Origin: Datura wrightii
Taxonomy: Eukaryota; Streptophyta; Magnoliopsida; Solanales; Solanaceae
NCBI GenBank assembly: GCA_035772735.1
Contig: JASDFA010000001.1
Span: 79,696,001 to 79,760,000 of the forward strand
Direction: 5' to 3'
DNA: 64,000 nucleotides
Shown: piece by piece, positions 23,208-34,839 of the stretch
Layout: every line of letters begins with the position of its first letter
Numbering within the stretch: the stretch's first letter is position 1
The notes under the pieces: model-generated
Told to the model about the DNA's origin: nothing
The model's input: the letters and a program-made list of their open reading frames with translations, nothing else
Databases searched by the model: none
Made by a program: the position numbers and the translations under genes

Positions 23208-25536
23208 TGTTATACCCCGGAACAAAGATCAGACCTAGGAGTTGAAATGAAGAAAAGTTGAAATCTAGCACCAGGCATCAGGAAGGATCGTAAGGTGACC
23301 CGTGAGAGGAGCCCATGAGTCATGATGTGACTCGTGGGGAGGCCTAGAGAATGAATTTGAAATTTTGGAAATGGGATCCCATGAACATGACCACGACTCG
23401 TGATTAGACCCCACAAGTCGTTAGGTTAGCCATGGGGTGGGTGAGTAAGAAAAGAGAAGAAGGGAGGTAATGCACTCGACGGGAAGACCCCACAAGTCGT
23501 GGTAAGTCTCCACGATTCATGGGGTGAGTAGTGACCAAGCAAAGAATAAAATTTATTGAGGCTACGGCAGTGTACTTGACGGAAGACTCCGAGAGTCGTG
23601 GCCCACGGTAATGAGTCATTAGGTCCCTCGTTGGGACCATCTAGCAGTTATTTCCTGCGAGTTTAGTAAGGGCTTTTCCATAATTCCTAAGATCCTAAAG
23701 GCCTAAACTATGTCATTTTGAGTTATGAATAAAGACTTTAAAGGGGTTACTTTCATTTTAGGCCTTATTCATTCAGGCATGCAAAGTAGAAGACTAGAGA
23801 GGGTGATCAAGCCTAGCATTCATCAATTTTCCTATTGGGCATCTAAAGAAGTGTAAGAATCAGCTACCAACAGGTATGTAGGATTATGAATGGGTGATTT
23901 CTTTCACACCCATACCCAATCCTTCTCTAAATTATGAATGATCTATGTCTAATCTATAGGGTTTTAACCCAATGCATGAAGTTTCCAATTTTGTACATGG
24001 GTATGATTTAATTATGCTTCTCATTGATTTATGAATCACGGGCGAGTTTTATAATGTTTTCAATTAAAGATCATGTTTCTAGCTTTATGAATTAAAAATC
24101 CCATTGATGAGGAGTTCAGGAAAGATGAGATTTGTTATAAATGTAGGATGATGATGATATATTACGATGAAAATCATGTTTTCAAGATACCCATATTTAT
24201 AATCATGTTTTCGATATGAATCGAGTATTTCAAAGTGTAATAAAGCTTTGGGAAATGCCCACATGTTTAAGCATGATTGATGATTTCCCAAATTAAGCTT
24301 ACCACGTAGTTTTGGAGTGAAGACTCCCACATGTATTTCAGCTTGTGGTATGTTTTGAGTTAAATATTTTCATATGCAATAGCTTACCACATAGTATTGG
24401 AGCGAAGACTCCCACTTATCTTTCATTTTGTGGTATGGTTTGAGTTAAAGCTTCTCATATGCATGACTTCATCTTTGAGATGTATTTTATTTATGAACTT
24501 CGCCAATAAAAGATGTTGAGCTTCATTGAAAAATGATATAGGGCATATGCATATTTTTGGGAGTAGTGTCTAGCACCATGTGGGCTAAACGTCGATCACC
24601 CTATGCCTCAAAACTATGTACCAACGTAGGTTTATACTTATATATTACTTTGAGACCTCCCTTGTGAGCTATCCCCGGCCCTATTGGCCCATGAGTTTCA
24701 TATCAATATCATGGTATCGTCCCTAGCCCTAGAAAGGCTTTGGATGGCTTTACCCACTTGAGTGTGATAGTTGGGACCACGTAAGCTCTATCGTGGTATG
24801 TCAGTTAAAAGGCGAGTGTCTCACTGTTCCTCATGATTCCAGCTATGCATATGCATTACTCATGAGGTTTACATATGTATGCCTGTTCTAAATCAGGTTT
24901 GACTTAATGTTTAGTTTTAATTACGAATATCAAATTTCAGCTTTGAGTCAATCGATTCAGTTATGATGTAATGTTATAATGAGATTATGATTTAAGAAAT
25001 AATGCATCCAAGCCCTACTCTCAGATTCTTAGTGTCTATGTTTTATATTATGCATGTCTTTAAATGATTTTACTTACTTAAGAGGTTTTACTTACCCTGC
25101 ATACTGGGTACATTCCATGTACTGACCGTATACTCTATGCTATATCATTTAATGATACAGGATCAGGCTCTCAGGTTTAGCCCCATTGGTGATCAGCTTA
25201 TCAGAGTTAGCCTTTGCGTTATTGGTGAGTCCTCATCTCCTGGGGACTAGACTATTCTGATTTCCTCATGTATTTTCAGTTTCAACTTGTTGAGTTAGTT
25301 GGGTCTTATCCTGTCAACTTATCATGTTTAGAGGCTTTTCAGACATATGTATGTAATTAGCTTTGGATAGTGTATTATGATGTTATGCTTAAGTTTAGTT
25401 TTCCACATTGATTACATTGTTGATTATTCAGTTTCATTGATTGAGTTAGATGTATTCTTATGCCATGGGTCAACTTGGGATCTATTGGGGTTCCTTATCC
25501 TATGTTGCTTTCCGGGCCTCCGTTTGGGTCTTGACA
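23208..25536 (+). repeat. E5 5' LTR (2329 bp)
   Basis: It runs from TGTTATACCCCGG to GGTCTTGACA. The CG-rich palindrome array is at about 23300-23630 (CCACGACTCGTGA and related). The remainder aligns with both parts of the 3' LTR. No gene is inside. Confidence 0.93.
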
Positions 25537-25540
25537 AACT

Positions 25541-25553
25541 TTGTATCAGAGCA
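25541..25553 (+). promoter_or_regulatory. E5 primer binding site, initiator tRNA-Met
   Basis: It reads TTGTATCAGAGCA, one mismatch from the intact TGGTATCAGAGCA, four bases after the LTR end. Confidence 0.88.
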
Positions 25554-25745
25554 ATAGCTTTGAAGTGTCCTAGGGTATCTGAAAGTCGCATTAAGTAGAG
25601 TGTTTTTCATGGGTGTGAAGCGCGCCATATTTATGACGAAGAAGCTACGAGACATTTAGGAAATGTTCTCTTCTTTCATGACCTATGTCGTGCGATGAAA
25701 AGTCTCCCTATCCTTCTAATTCATGATATTCGCGATTGTAGAATC

Positions 25746-26170
25746 ATGCCTCCCCAAAGAATGAATGGTAGAAGCAATGGAAATGGAGAACGCCACGAGG
25801 ATGGAAATAGAAACGGGCACCAGCAAGACCCACCAGTTCAAGAGCACCAACATCTTTAGCATTGAGTGTGCCATCCAGACCGAGGCACAATCAGAGGGGG
25901 CGAGCATCAAGCTCTATGGGTCAGAGCAGCAGACCCACAGATTCTAGCATTCCAGCTTACCGTAGGTGTGGCCGGGGTCACATGGCTCATTGTTTAGCGG
26001 GTACAAATGCTTGTTTCGGGTGTGGGAAGCGTGGACACATGCTCAAAGATTGCCCAGCAGTGAGGCAGGATGATGATGGGGGCGGAGGCCCAGCTTCTAG
26101 TTCCGCAGCCCCACTCATACGCTCAGCACATCAGGGAGCATCTACCAGCATAGGTGGCGGTCAGCGCTAG
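25746..26170 (+). pseudogene. E5 gag with internal deletion
   Basis: The start ATG at 25746 (MPPQRMNGRSNGNGE) matches E6 at 49894. After QDPPVQEHQ the sequence jumps straight to the C-terminal region (ALSVPSRPRHNQRG), which in E6 lies about 750 bases further on. The whole capsid-like core is therefore missing. The C-terminal zinc knuckle is perfect (CFGCGKRGHMLKDC), preceded by a degenerate one (CGRGHMAHC). The junction falls in a short sequence common to both sides (AACATCT/AGCATCT). It cannot form particles. Confidence 0.9.
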
Positions 26171-26800
26171 AACAGATTATATGCTTTAGCGTCCCACCAG
26201 GAGTAGGAGGTCTCCTCTGATCTAGTCACAGTATATTTTGTGAGTTTTTCATATTGATGTTTATGCTCTGTTAGATTTGGGGGCTACCTTGTCTTTTGTG
26301 ACACCTTAGGTGGTCAGTAGCTTCGGAGTCAGTCCCAAAGTCTTGTTAGAACCCTTCACAGTCTCTACTCCTGTAGGTGATTCAGTTGTAGGTAGAAGGG
26401 TAAATAGAGGTTGCCCGGTCTCAATCCTTCAGAAAGTCACCTCATCAAATTTGATAGAGTTTGCCATGATTGATTTTTATGTTATTATTGACATGGATTG
26501 GCTATTTGCATGTTATGTTTTAGATAATTGTAGAATCGGGCCAGTAGAGTTTAGATTTTCGGGTGAGCCAATCCTAGAATGGAAGGGTAGTTTAGTTGTG
26601 CCTGTAGGTCATTTCATTTCCTACTTTAAGGCCAGAAAGATGATTTCTAAAGGTTTTGTGTACCATCTAGTTAGGGTTAAGGATGTTGAATCTGAGACCC
26701 TGACTATCCAGTCAGTTCCAGGAGTGTGTGAGAATCCAGAAGTCTTTCCTTATGATTTGTCGGGAATCCCTCCCGAGCGGGAGATCGATTTTGATATTGA
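26171..26800 (+). pseudogene. E5 protease and linker
   Basis: The active site reads LDLGATLSFVTP at about 26275 (DLGAT in place of the DPGAT of E6), then a TAG stop. It is followed by EPFTVSTPVGDSVVGRRV, IIDMDWLFACY and WKGSLVVPVGHFISYFKA. From 26310 the frame is open without a break into RT. The length and order match E1 and E6. Confidence 0.9.
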
Positions 26801-28080
26801 CCTTCTTCCCGACACACAACCTATATCTATTCCTCCCTATAGAATGACTCCAGCTGAGCTAAAGGATTTGAAAGAGCAATTGAAGGACTTGTTAGATAAG
26901 GATTTCATTAGACCGAGCAAGTCTCCATGGTGTGCACCAGTTCTTTTTATACGAAAGAAAGATGGTTCTCTTCGTATGTGTATTGATTATCGATAATTGA
27001 ACAAGCTCACCATCAAGAAAAGGTGTCTCTACCCAGGATTGATAGATTTATTTGACCAGCTTTAAGGTGTCAAGTGTTTCTAAAAAATAGATCTCAGATC
27101 TGGGTATCATCAGCTTAGAGTTCGGGAGAGTGACATCCTGAAGACAACCTTCAGAATACGGAATGGTCATTATGAGTTTGTAGTTATGTCTTTTATACTA
27201 ACGAATGATCCTATAGCTTTTATGGACTTGATGAACAAAGTGTTCAAGCCATACTTGGACATGTTCGTGATTGTGTTTATTGATGACATCCTGATATACT
27301 CTCGGAGCGAGGAGGAACATGCCGCTCATTTGAGAATAGTGCTTTAGACTCTCAAGGATAGCCAATTGTATGCCAAATTCAGCAAGTGTGAGTTTTGGTT
27401 GAACTCCATAGAATTTTTGGTCCATGTGGTATCAAGTGAGGGTATAAAGATGGATTCTCAAAAAATAGAAGTGGTGAAAAATTGGCCTAGGCTGGTGAAT
27501 CCTTCAGATATTCAGAGTTTCTTAGGTTTAGCTGGCTACTATCAAAGGTTCATGGAAAGTTTCTCATCGATTGCAGCACCCTTGACCAGGTTGACCTAGA
27601 AGAAGGTGAAGTTCCAATGGGGAGAGGCTTGTGAGAATAACTTCTATGAGTTGAGGACTCGACTAAATTCAGCACCGGTGTTAACTCTATCGGAAGGTAC
27701 TGATGGGTTAATGTGTGATTCTTCAAGGATCGGACTTGGGTGTGTATTGATGCAGCACGGGAAGGTTATAGCATATGCCTCTAGACAGCTAAAAGTCCAT
27801 GAGAAGAACTACTCTACCCATGATTTTGAATTGGCCGCAGTGGTATTCTCTTTGAAGATTTGGAGACATTACTTGTACGAGGTCCACGTGGATGTGTTTA
27901 CGGACCATAAGAGCTTGCAATATGTGTTCACGCACAAGGACCTCAATGTTCGGCAAAAGAGGTGATTGGAGCTACACAAGGACTATAATATGAATGTGAT
28001 TTACCATCCGGGTAAGGCCAATGTGTAGTAGATGCACTTGGTAGACTCTCCATGGAGAGTGTGTCTCATGTGGATGAGGG
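26801..28080 (+). pseudogene. E5 reverse transcriptase and RNase H
   Basis: The RT start is open to 26996 (PPYRMTPAELKDLKEQ, DFIRPSKSPW, KKDGSLRMCIDYR) and ends in a TAA. The palm motif at about 27270-27300 reads VFIDDILIYSRSEEEH with both Asp kept. The connection is at 27366-27599 (SKCEFWLNSIEF, SFLGLAGYYQRFM). RNase H is at 27606-27965 (MCDSSRIGLGCVLMQHGKV, YSTHDFELAAVVFSLKIW, VFTDHKSLQY); a few codons are lost before CDSS. It ends at about 28080 with remains of the DALSR motif. There are four or more stops. Confidence 0.93.
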
Positions 28081-29640
28081 TAAGAAGGAGCTGGTGAAAG
28101 ATGTGCATCGACTCACAACATTGGGAGTGAGGTTGGATGACTCGATAGAATGGTTGTGTTGTGGTTCAAAACATATCAGAATCGTCCTTGGTGATTGATT
28201 TAAAATCTAGGCAAGATGAGGACTCGATTTTGGTAAAGTTAAAGGAAGCCGTTCAGAGTCAGAATGTAGAGGTCTTCTCTGAAGGGGCGATGGTGTGATT
28301 CAGTATCAAGGTCACCTATGTTTTCCGAATGTTGATGATTTGAGGAACCGGATATTGCACGAGGCTCACAGATCCAGATATTCTATCCATCCACGTGCCA
28401 CCAAGATGTACCATGACTTATGGGAAGCCTGTTGGTGGAATGGGATGTAGAAGGATATCGCAATGTTCATAGCGAAGTGTCCGAACTGTCAGCATGTAAA
28501 GATTAAGCATTAGAGATCAGGAGGTGTGCTTCAGGATATCAACATTGCTACTTGGAAGTGGGAAGAAATTAACATGAACTTCATCATAGGTTTGCCTCGC
28601 ACTCGCCGGTAAGATGACTCCATTTGGGTTGGGGTAGACAGGCTGACCAAGGCCGCTTATTTTCTACCTGTCAGAACCATAGATTCGGCGGAGGATTATG
28701 CCAAACTGTATATCCGATAGCTAGTTCGATTGCATGGAGTGCCCTTATCCATCATTTCAGACAGAGGTACCCAATTTACCTCTCAATTTTGGAGGTCATT
28801 TCAAAAGTGGCTTGGTACTCAGGTTAAGCTCAGTCCTGCGTTTCACCCGCAAACGAATGGTCAAGTGGAACAGACAATTCAGACGCTCGAGGACATGTTG
28901 AGAGCATGCGTAATCGATTTCAAAGGTAGTTGGGATGAGAATTTTCCCCTTGTTGAGTTTGCATACAAAAATAACTAGCATTCCAGTATCCAGATGGCAC
29001 CAATTGAGGCTCTCTATGGGCTGAGGTGTAGGTCTCCCATTGGATGGTTTGAGGTTGGCGAAGCGGCGATAATAGGACCAGATTCAATTCACAAGGCTAT
29101 GGAGAAGGTTCAGTTGATAAGGCACAGGTTGAAAACTGCCTAGATTCGCCAAAAATCCTATGCCAACATGAGGAGGAGAGAATTAGAATTTGAAGTTGAT
29201 GATTGGGTATTTCTTAAGGTGTCTCCCATGAAGGGAGTGATGAGGTTCGAAAATAAGGGGAAGCTTAGTCCCCGCTATGTCAGCCCGTCCAAGATCGTGA
29301 AATGTGTTGGCAAGGTGGCTTATGAACTGGAGTTTCTCTCAGCATTAGCCTTTGTGCATCCTGTATTCCATGTGTCACTCTTGAAGAAGTTTTTGGGTGA
29401 TCAAGCCCTAGTTGTTCCGGTGGACAGTGTTGGTGTAAAAGACAACCTCAGTTATGAGGAGGTTCTGGTAGAAATATTGGATCGTTAGGTTCGAAGGATA
29501 AGAAACAAGGAAGTAGTTTCATTTAAAGCGTTATGGAGGAATCAACATGTTAAAGGAGCTATGTGGGAATCTGAAGTGGATATGATGGCTAGGTACCCAC
29601 ATTTATCCTCTACTGGCTCAGTTCCAGCTTGAGGTATCAG
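28081..29640 (+). pseudogene. E5 integrase with chromodomain tail
   Basis: The zinc-binding module is at 28380-28500 (TKMYHDLWEACWW, KCPNCQHVK). The core has the first Asp in IWVGVDRLTKAAYF, the second in LSIISDRGTQFTSQFW (28750), and the Glu in NGQVEQTIQTLEDM, where Gln replaces the usual Arg after Glu. The segment 29168-29488 reads the GPY/F-like region (SPRYVSPSKIVKCVGKVAYE) and HPVFHVSLLKKFLGD. The chromodomain-like tail is SYEEVLVEILDR, then FKALWRNQ to about 29630. Several stops are present. Confidence 0.92.
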
Positions 29641-29879
29641 TTTTGACCTAAAAACTCTATTTAGTTTTCATGTTTAGTTCATGTGCCCAAGTTTCTTTTT
29701 TTGTATATGGATCTATGTATGATTCGTGAATTCAATTCAGCTATGTAGTTTGAATTGGAGATAGTCATTCCGTTAGTTTTCGGCTTAAATGATTAGTATT
29801 TGAATGTGATGATTTCATTTCTCTGCTTTTCTGTATGTTCTCCAACATTCGAATATGAATGTTCCCAAGAGGGAGATAT
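29641..29879 (+). promoter_or_regulatory. E5 3' untranslated region, hairpin and polypurine tract
   Basis: A perfect 7-bp stem (AACATTC 29844-29850, GAATGTT 29857-29863) is followed by CCC and the polypurine tract AAGAGGGAGATA (29868-29879), directly next to the 3' LTR. Confidence 0.85.
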
Positions 29880-30786
29880 TGTTATACGCCAGAAGTTCAA
29901 AGATCAGACCCGGGAGTTGAAACACAGAAAAGTTGAAATCTGGCACCAAGCATCAGGAAGAGTGATGAGGTGACCCGTGAGAGGAGCCCACGAGTCATGA
30001 TGTGACTCATGGGGAGGCCTAGGGAATGAATTTGAAACTTTGGAAATAGGATCACACGGACGTGACCACTACTCATGGTCAGAACCCACAAGTCGTTAGG
30101 TCAGTCATAGGGTAGGTGAGTATGAAAAGAGAAGAAGGGAGGCAGTGCACTCGATGGGAGGACCCCACGAGTCGTGGTCAGTCCCCACGATTCGTGGGGT
30201 GAGTCGTGACCAAGCGGTTAATAAAATTTATTGAGGCTGAGGTAGTGTACTTAACAGATGACTCCACGAGTCGTGGCACAGGGCAACGAGTCGTTAGGTC
30301 CCTCGTTGGGACCATCTGGGAGTTATTTTCTGTGAATTTAGTAAGGGCTTTTCCATAATTTCTAAGATGCTAAGGCCTAAACTACATCGTTGTGAGTTAA
30401 TGAATAGTGACTTTAAAGGGGTTAGGTTCATTTTAGGCCTTATTCATTCATGCATGCAAGGTAGAAGACTAGAGAGGGTGATCAAGCCTAGCATTCATCC
30501 ATTTCTATTCAATTTCCTATTGGGCATCTAAAGAAGTGTAAGAATCAGCTACCAACAAGTATGTAGAGTTATGAATAGGTGATTTCTTTCACACCCATCC
30601 CAATCCCTCTCTGAATCATGAATGTTCTATGTCTAATCTATGGGGTTTTAACCCAATGCATGAAGTTCCTGATTCTGCACATGGGTATGATTTAATTATG
30701 TTTCTACCATTGAATTATGAAGCATGGGCAAGTTTTATAATGTTTTCAATTAAAAATAATGTTTCTAGCTTTAAGAATTAAAAAGC
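29880..30786 (+). repeat. E5 3' LTR, first part
   Basis: It starts TGTTATACGCC and aligns with 23208-24090 of the 5' LTR until E6 enters. Its last five bases, AAAGC, are the E6 target copy. It carries perfect palindromes CCACGA-G-TCGTGG (30165-30177) and CCCCACGA-T-TCGTGGGG (30183-30199). Confidence 0.95.
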
Positions 30787-31274
30787 TGTTACACCCCAGA
30801 AGCCCAAAGATCATACCCAGAATTTGAAACGGAGAAAAGCTTAAAAATTGGCACCGGGCACAAAACGACTCATGGGATGACTCGTTGGTGCTTCCCATAA
30901 GTCGTGATGTGACTCATGGGGAGGCTAGTGAGGACTTTGGGGAGTTTGAGAAAAGGACCCCACGACGTGATAACGACTCTTGGACAGACTCCATGAGTCG
31001 TTAAGTCAGTTGTGGGGTGGGTAAGGAATGAAAAGAGAAGAAGGGAGGCAGTGCACTCAATGGGAGGACCCTATGAGTCGTGGTCAGTCCCCCCAATTCA
31101 TGGGGTTAGTCATGGTTAAGCAGGTATATTGTTGTTTAATCCCGGGCAGTATACTTCACGGATGGTAACCACGAGTCTGGTCACCAGATCACGAGTCGTT
31201 AGGTCTCCTGTTATGAGCCCAGGAGAATTGTTGAATAGTGTACTTCACGACTGAATCCACGAGTCATGGTCCTT
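30787..31274 (+). repeat. E6 5' LTR, first part
   Basis: It starts TGTTACACCCCAG and is made largely of the palindrome array (GAGTCGTGG and variants, 30860-31265). It ends at the E7 target copy TCCTT (31270-31274), right after a CCACGAGTCATGG palindrome. Confidence 0.92.
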
Positions 31275-32390
31275 TGATAACTCTCAAACCATACCTCCTC
31301 CCGAAGCATGAAACGGACGTTGTCAATAAAGAACCCAACTAGAGGTTGGGGTCGAGCCCACAGGGAATATGGAGCCGGTAAGTGAAATTTGTTAGGTAAT
31401 TACTCCAAAGTGGGGGGTTAAAGAGAATAATAACTAAAAAAACAATGATTAAAATTGTGTTGAAAAATCAAGAATTAAAAATAACTAGGGTTTGTGTTCC
31501 CCATGGGTTCATAAGTACTTTGGATATACACAAGTGATCAATTACAATGCTTTACTTGTAGTACTGATAACTAGGGTTCATCCAAACAACTGGTTCATCC
31601 CTATTGGATGACTATACTCAATTACCGGGTCATGTCTCATAAGCGATTGCAAGCTAACCGTTATCAATTTGTCCCAAATATAACTATCCTGCGACCACAA
31701 CTCAAGTTAATACAAGTGATAATCAAGACCAAGGATTTGTTATAATTCTCATTTCCTAATCTCTACCTCTCTAGGCTCAAGAAAGTAAAGAATTCGGGTA
31801 AGTCCTAACGTTGTACACCATTAAGAAACATTAAAGTACGAAGAGAATACAATATAAGAGTTTTGCATTGATTTTGAATCACTTTTGTGCAACCTTAGCT
31901 CGTTAATCCACCATGGTTCTCACAACCCTAGCTATGGAGGTTTTAGCCTCTCATAGTTGCAAGGTTGTGATTTGCATTCATGATTAAATACATAAATCAA
32001 TACTTACAATTGAAAATTTGAAAATAAAACATCGTTGATTAAATCTGGAAATTATCAAGAACAATTCACAAGATCAAGAAGAAAAACAAGAAAAGGTTGA
32101 TCACAAGTTAATCAACTCAATTCTATGTTCTCTCGTGATTGTCTAATAAAAACTAATTATGTCTAACGCAATCTGATCTTCTCCTTTATGGAAAATAAAA
32201 CATAAAACGTATTTATACAGACAAAAAGAATCCTTTTCCTAAGCTAACAGGGTAAACTTCCATATCTACTACCGCTCGAGCCACAACCAAACTTACGACG
32301 CGTAGCATACTAGTACGGGTTGTACCTACTATTCGTAGGTCTTTAGTTTGCTGAAATCCGGCTAAGTGTTGGGACTTGGTGACTCATACC
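31275..32390 (-). repeat. E7 3' LTR, distal part
   Basis: This is the promoter-distal end of the LTR on the minus strand, ending TTATCA at 31275. The TATA box TATAAATA is at 32217-32210. E8 enters at 32390/32391 in the right arm of a palindrome that is intact in the other LTR (47254-47270). Confidence 0.92.
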
Positions 32391-33680
32391 TGATCTTGGG
32401 CAAATTTATATGCCCAAGTGATACTCAAAGGTGTCATTTTAGCCTTGTTTATCTATCAATGTTTATACATTCTCATGTGATTGATAATAAAATGTAAATT
32501 TATACTAACCAACATGATTAGCATTGTTTTGCAGGTGAAATATAATTTTGGGAAGCTAAAATGCGTGTTGGGAGAGATTGGGGTTGGACTCGGATGTCAA
32601 CAAGGAAAAAATGCAAAATTTGGCCTGTGGTGGAACAGCAACGTGTCACGGAGGCAGTGCTCCGCGATACACACCGTGTCACGGAGGTAGTGCTCCGCGA
32701 TACACAACGTGTCACGGAGGCAGTGCTCCGTGACACGTTGCTTGTTATTCCGGGAAAAATTCCCACTAGTATAAATAGAACACTTAGGTTCATTTTTAAT
32801 ATTCTGACTTGGTGGAGCAAGAACGTGAGTTACAGGCATTTGAGGGGACGAAATTATCAGGGTTTTTCTCTATCTCCTTCTTCTTTAATTCAATTGTTTG
32901 TATGTTTAACACTCATTTTAACGATGTTTAATCCACAAATGAGTGGCTAAATCCTCTTCTTGCTGAGGTTAAGAACAATTGTAATGAAATGTGATTGTTG
33001 ATTAAGTTGGTTTTTCATCTTTTCTTCCATGGTTGTTCTATTGATTCTTGTTCTTACTGCATTAATGTGTGGTCTATATTAATGTACATCTAAAAAGTCC
33101 GGTTTCACTCGAGAGAGAAAGAAATTGGAAAGTTGTGAATCAATAGGATATGATCTTTTCTTGGTTTGGGAAAATTGAGAATTGATTTACCTTCAGGATA
33201 TAAATATACGTGAAGGTCGTATTAGTCAATTAAGGAACCGGTTTTGTATGGCTAGAACATGAATTTCGTTTAATCACAGAAATGTAGGTGGACGGTTTAT
33301 GATTCTTAAGTTGGGTTAAATACGAGAGTTTTAATCCATTGGCAATAGTTCTTGACTAACAACCGGAGGAAAAGTTAACCAAATTACATCGATAATTTAT
33401 TTCCTTACATGTTCGTTTAACCTCAGCATGCTTACATTCATAGTTCAGACTCAAATTATATAATCTTTGTAGACTTAGGATAAAATTAAATCAAAATATA
33501 TCAAACTCTTCTTTGCACTGTTGTCTTCATTTTTAGAATCAATATAGTAACACTTAAGTAATTTGTTACCTCATCCCAGTCCCTGTGGGATCGATACTTG
33601 GCTTACTTGAGCCACTTTACCACTTGTTCGACCACGTGCACTTGCATGTAGTTATACACCCATATAACAAACACCGAACA
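32391..33680 (+). repeat. E8 5' LTR (1290 bp)
   Basis: It runs from TGATCTTGGG to ACACCGAACA. It contains the 33-bp array, the TATA box and a downstream transcribed part without coding capacity. Confidence 0.96.
32642..32777 (+). promoter_or_regulatory. E8 promoter: 33-bp tandem palindromic array and TATA box
   Basis: Three units begin at 32642, 32675 and 32708, exactly 33 bases apart, each starting CGTGTCACGGAGG. The third is a perfect inverted repeat with 12-bp arms (CGTGTCACGGAG) and a 6-base spacer, ending at 32737. TATAAATA follows at 32770-32777. The same array stands at 36979-37074 in the 3' LTR. An enhancer or methylation-target role is inferred only. Confidence 0.85.
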
Positions 33681-33686
33681 AGTTTT

Positions 33687-33704
33687 TGGCGCCGTTGCCG
33701 GGGA
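33687..33704 (+). promoter_or_regulatory. E8 primer binding site, tRNA-Asp
   Basis: TGGCGCCGTTGCCGGGGA, fully complementary to the 3' end of plant tRNA-Asp, six bases after the LTR. This primer is typical of Athila elements. Confidence 0.95.
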
Positions 33705-33835
33705 CTGGCAATTGGTGAATTTTTCTTAAGTGTAAATATACTATATATTTTTTCTTAGTGTTGACAACATGGTCTTAGTGTTTGTTTTAATTCTTTTTCA
33801 TTTTATTTTTTTCTTTTTCGGATACCCTTATTGAC

Positions 33836-34782
33836 ATGACATCGTGGAATACAAATGGTATAAATGGTGGATACTCATATTTTAGCGAATCTTGTCTGAA
33901 TTGCGGAGGACACCACTCGTGGCAACATTGTAACATGTGCAATATATGTGGTGGTCAAGATGGCCATTGGGATGGCTGTCCGAATGCATATTCCCCTCCC
34001 CCAAGCCCCTACTATGATCCTTCTGTTGTTTTTGCTGAATATAGGCATGCTGAAAATGAGGACTTGGGACGCTAAGCTCAAATAGAAGACATGCTGAAAC
34101 AACTCCTGGAGCAATCAAAGCAATGAAGGAGGCGATGGCAGTATTGAGAGTTCAGCAAGAAGAGAATGCAGAGGCTCTAGAAAGGATGAGCGTCAAACTC
34201 ACGGAGATGATTGCTGAGGTTGAAGCTTGTGATAAATTGCAGGTGACCGTTTTAGCCGATATTCAAGAGGAACTACAAGAGGAAGACAAGGGTGAATTTT
34301 TGGATGAAGCCCAATAATTAGAATCTCTTGAGTGTCCCTGTGATGGGCTCACACTTATTGAAAATCCATTCATGGAAGAAGAGACAGAGTATCCCCCAGT
34401 TGACATTAATGGAGAGATAGATGTCGATGCTGAGAAGGTGTATACAAGTAAGGAGGTCAAGCACAATGCATTTTCAGAGTTGAGGTTTATTGGACCACAC
34501 TTGAAGCATTTTTCAACATTAAGTTTGGTTGAAAACATAGAAATAGAGTCTTCCAAGCTTAAAGAGAAATGTCTAGAGGAGGACCAAGCCCCGTATATTT
34601 TGAAATTAGCTAACTCGGAGAGACAAAATGACTTCTCTTACTTAAGGGCCAATAAGTTCAAAATGCAACATCTACTACTTGGTCCTTACAATTTTTCACC
34701 ACCACCCCTGGAGCATAAGAGGAAATTAGAGAAGAAATTAGGGGTGAGATTCACATCCTCAAGGTGGAGGAAAAAGCAGTGA
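33836..34782 (+). pseudogene. E8 zinc-knuckle plus coiled-coil ORF (gag position), lightly broken
   Basis: I do not recognise this protein. The first ATG after the primer site opens 79 codons (to 34075). They hold two Cys/His clusters in series, CLNCGGHHSWQHC and CNICGGQDGHWDGC: close to, but not equal to, the retroviral CX2CX4HX4C knuckle. A proline/tyrosine-rich stretch (PPPSPYY) follows. After a stop and a one-frame shift, 34123-34317 continues with a heptad-like, Glu/Met/Leu-rich segment (AMAVLRVQQEENAEALERM) that should form a coiled coil. After one more stop the same frame runs from 34318 to 34782 (acidic, ending in basic RKKQ). Two stops and one frameshift thus separate parts of what was probably one protein of about 315 residues. 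Nucleic-acid binding and self-association, a minimal Gag, is an inference. Confidence 0.75.
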
Positions 34783-34791
34783 AACTTGATA

Positions 34792-34839
34792 CGTCGTGCC
34801 GCGACGAAAAATTAGGCGCTGCTTGGGAGGCAACCCAAG
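34792..34839 (+). other. E8 double hairpin after the ORF
   Basis: The first stem is CGTCG/CGACG around TGCCG (34792-34806). The second is CTTGGG/CCCAAG around AGGCAA (34822-34839). The same pair follows the protease of E7 and, in degraded form, the integrase of E4. I know such GGGAGGCAACCC motifs from Athila-like repeats, but no function. Confidence 0.75.

Noticed and set aside
32642..32737. Regular 33-bp repeats that look superficially like a CRISPR array
   Set aside because: The units are contiguous with no distinct spacers, lie in a plant LTR upstream of a TATA box, and recur in the second LTR.
33681..33710. tRNA-like sequences at the primer sites (also at 46117, 49689 and others)
   Set aside because: Only the 12-18 bases complementary to tRNA 3' ends are present. 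There is no cloverleaf and there are no A/B boxes, so they are primer sites and not tRNA genes.
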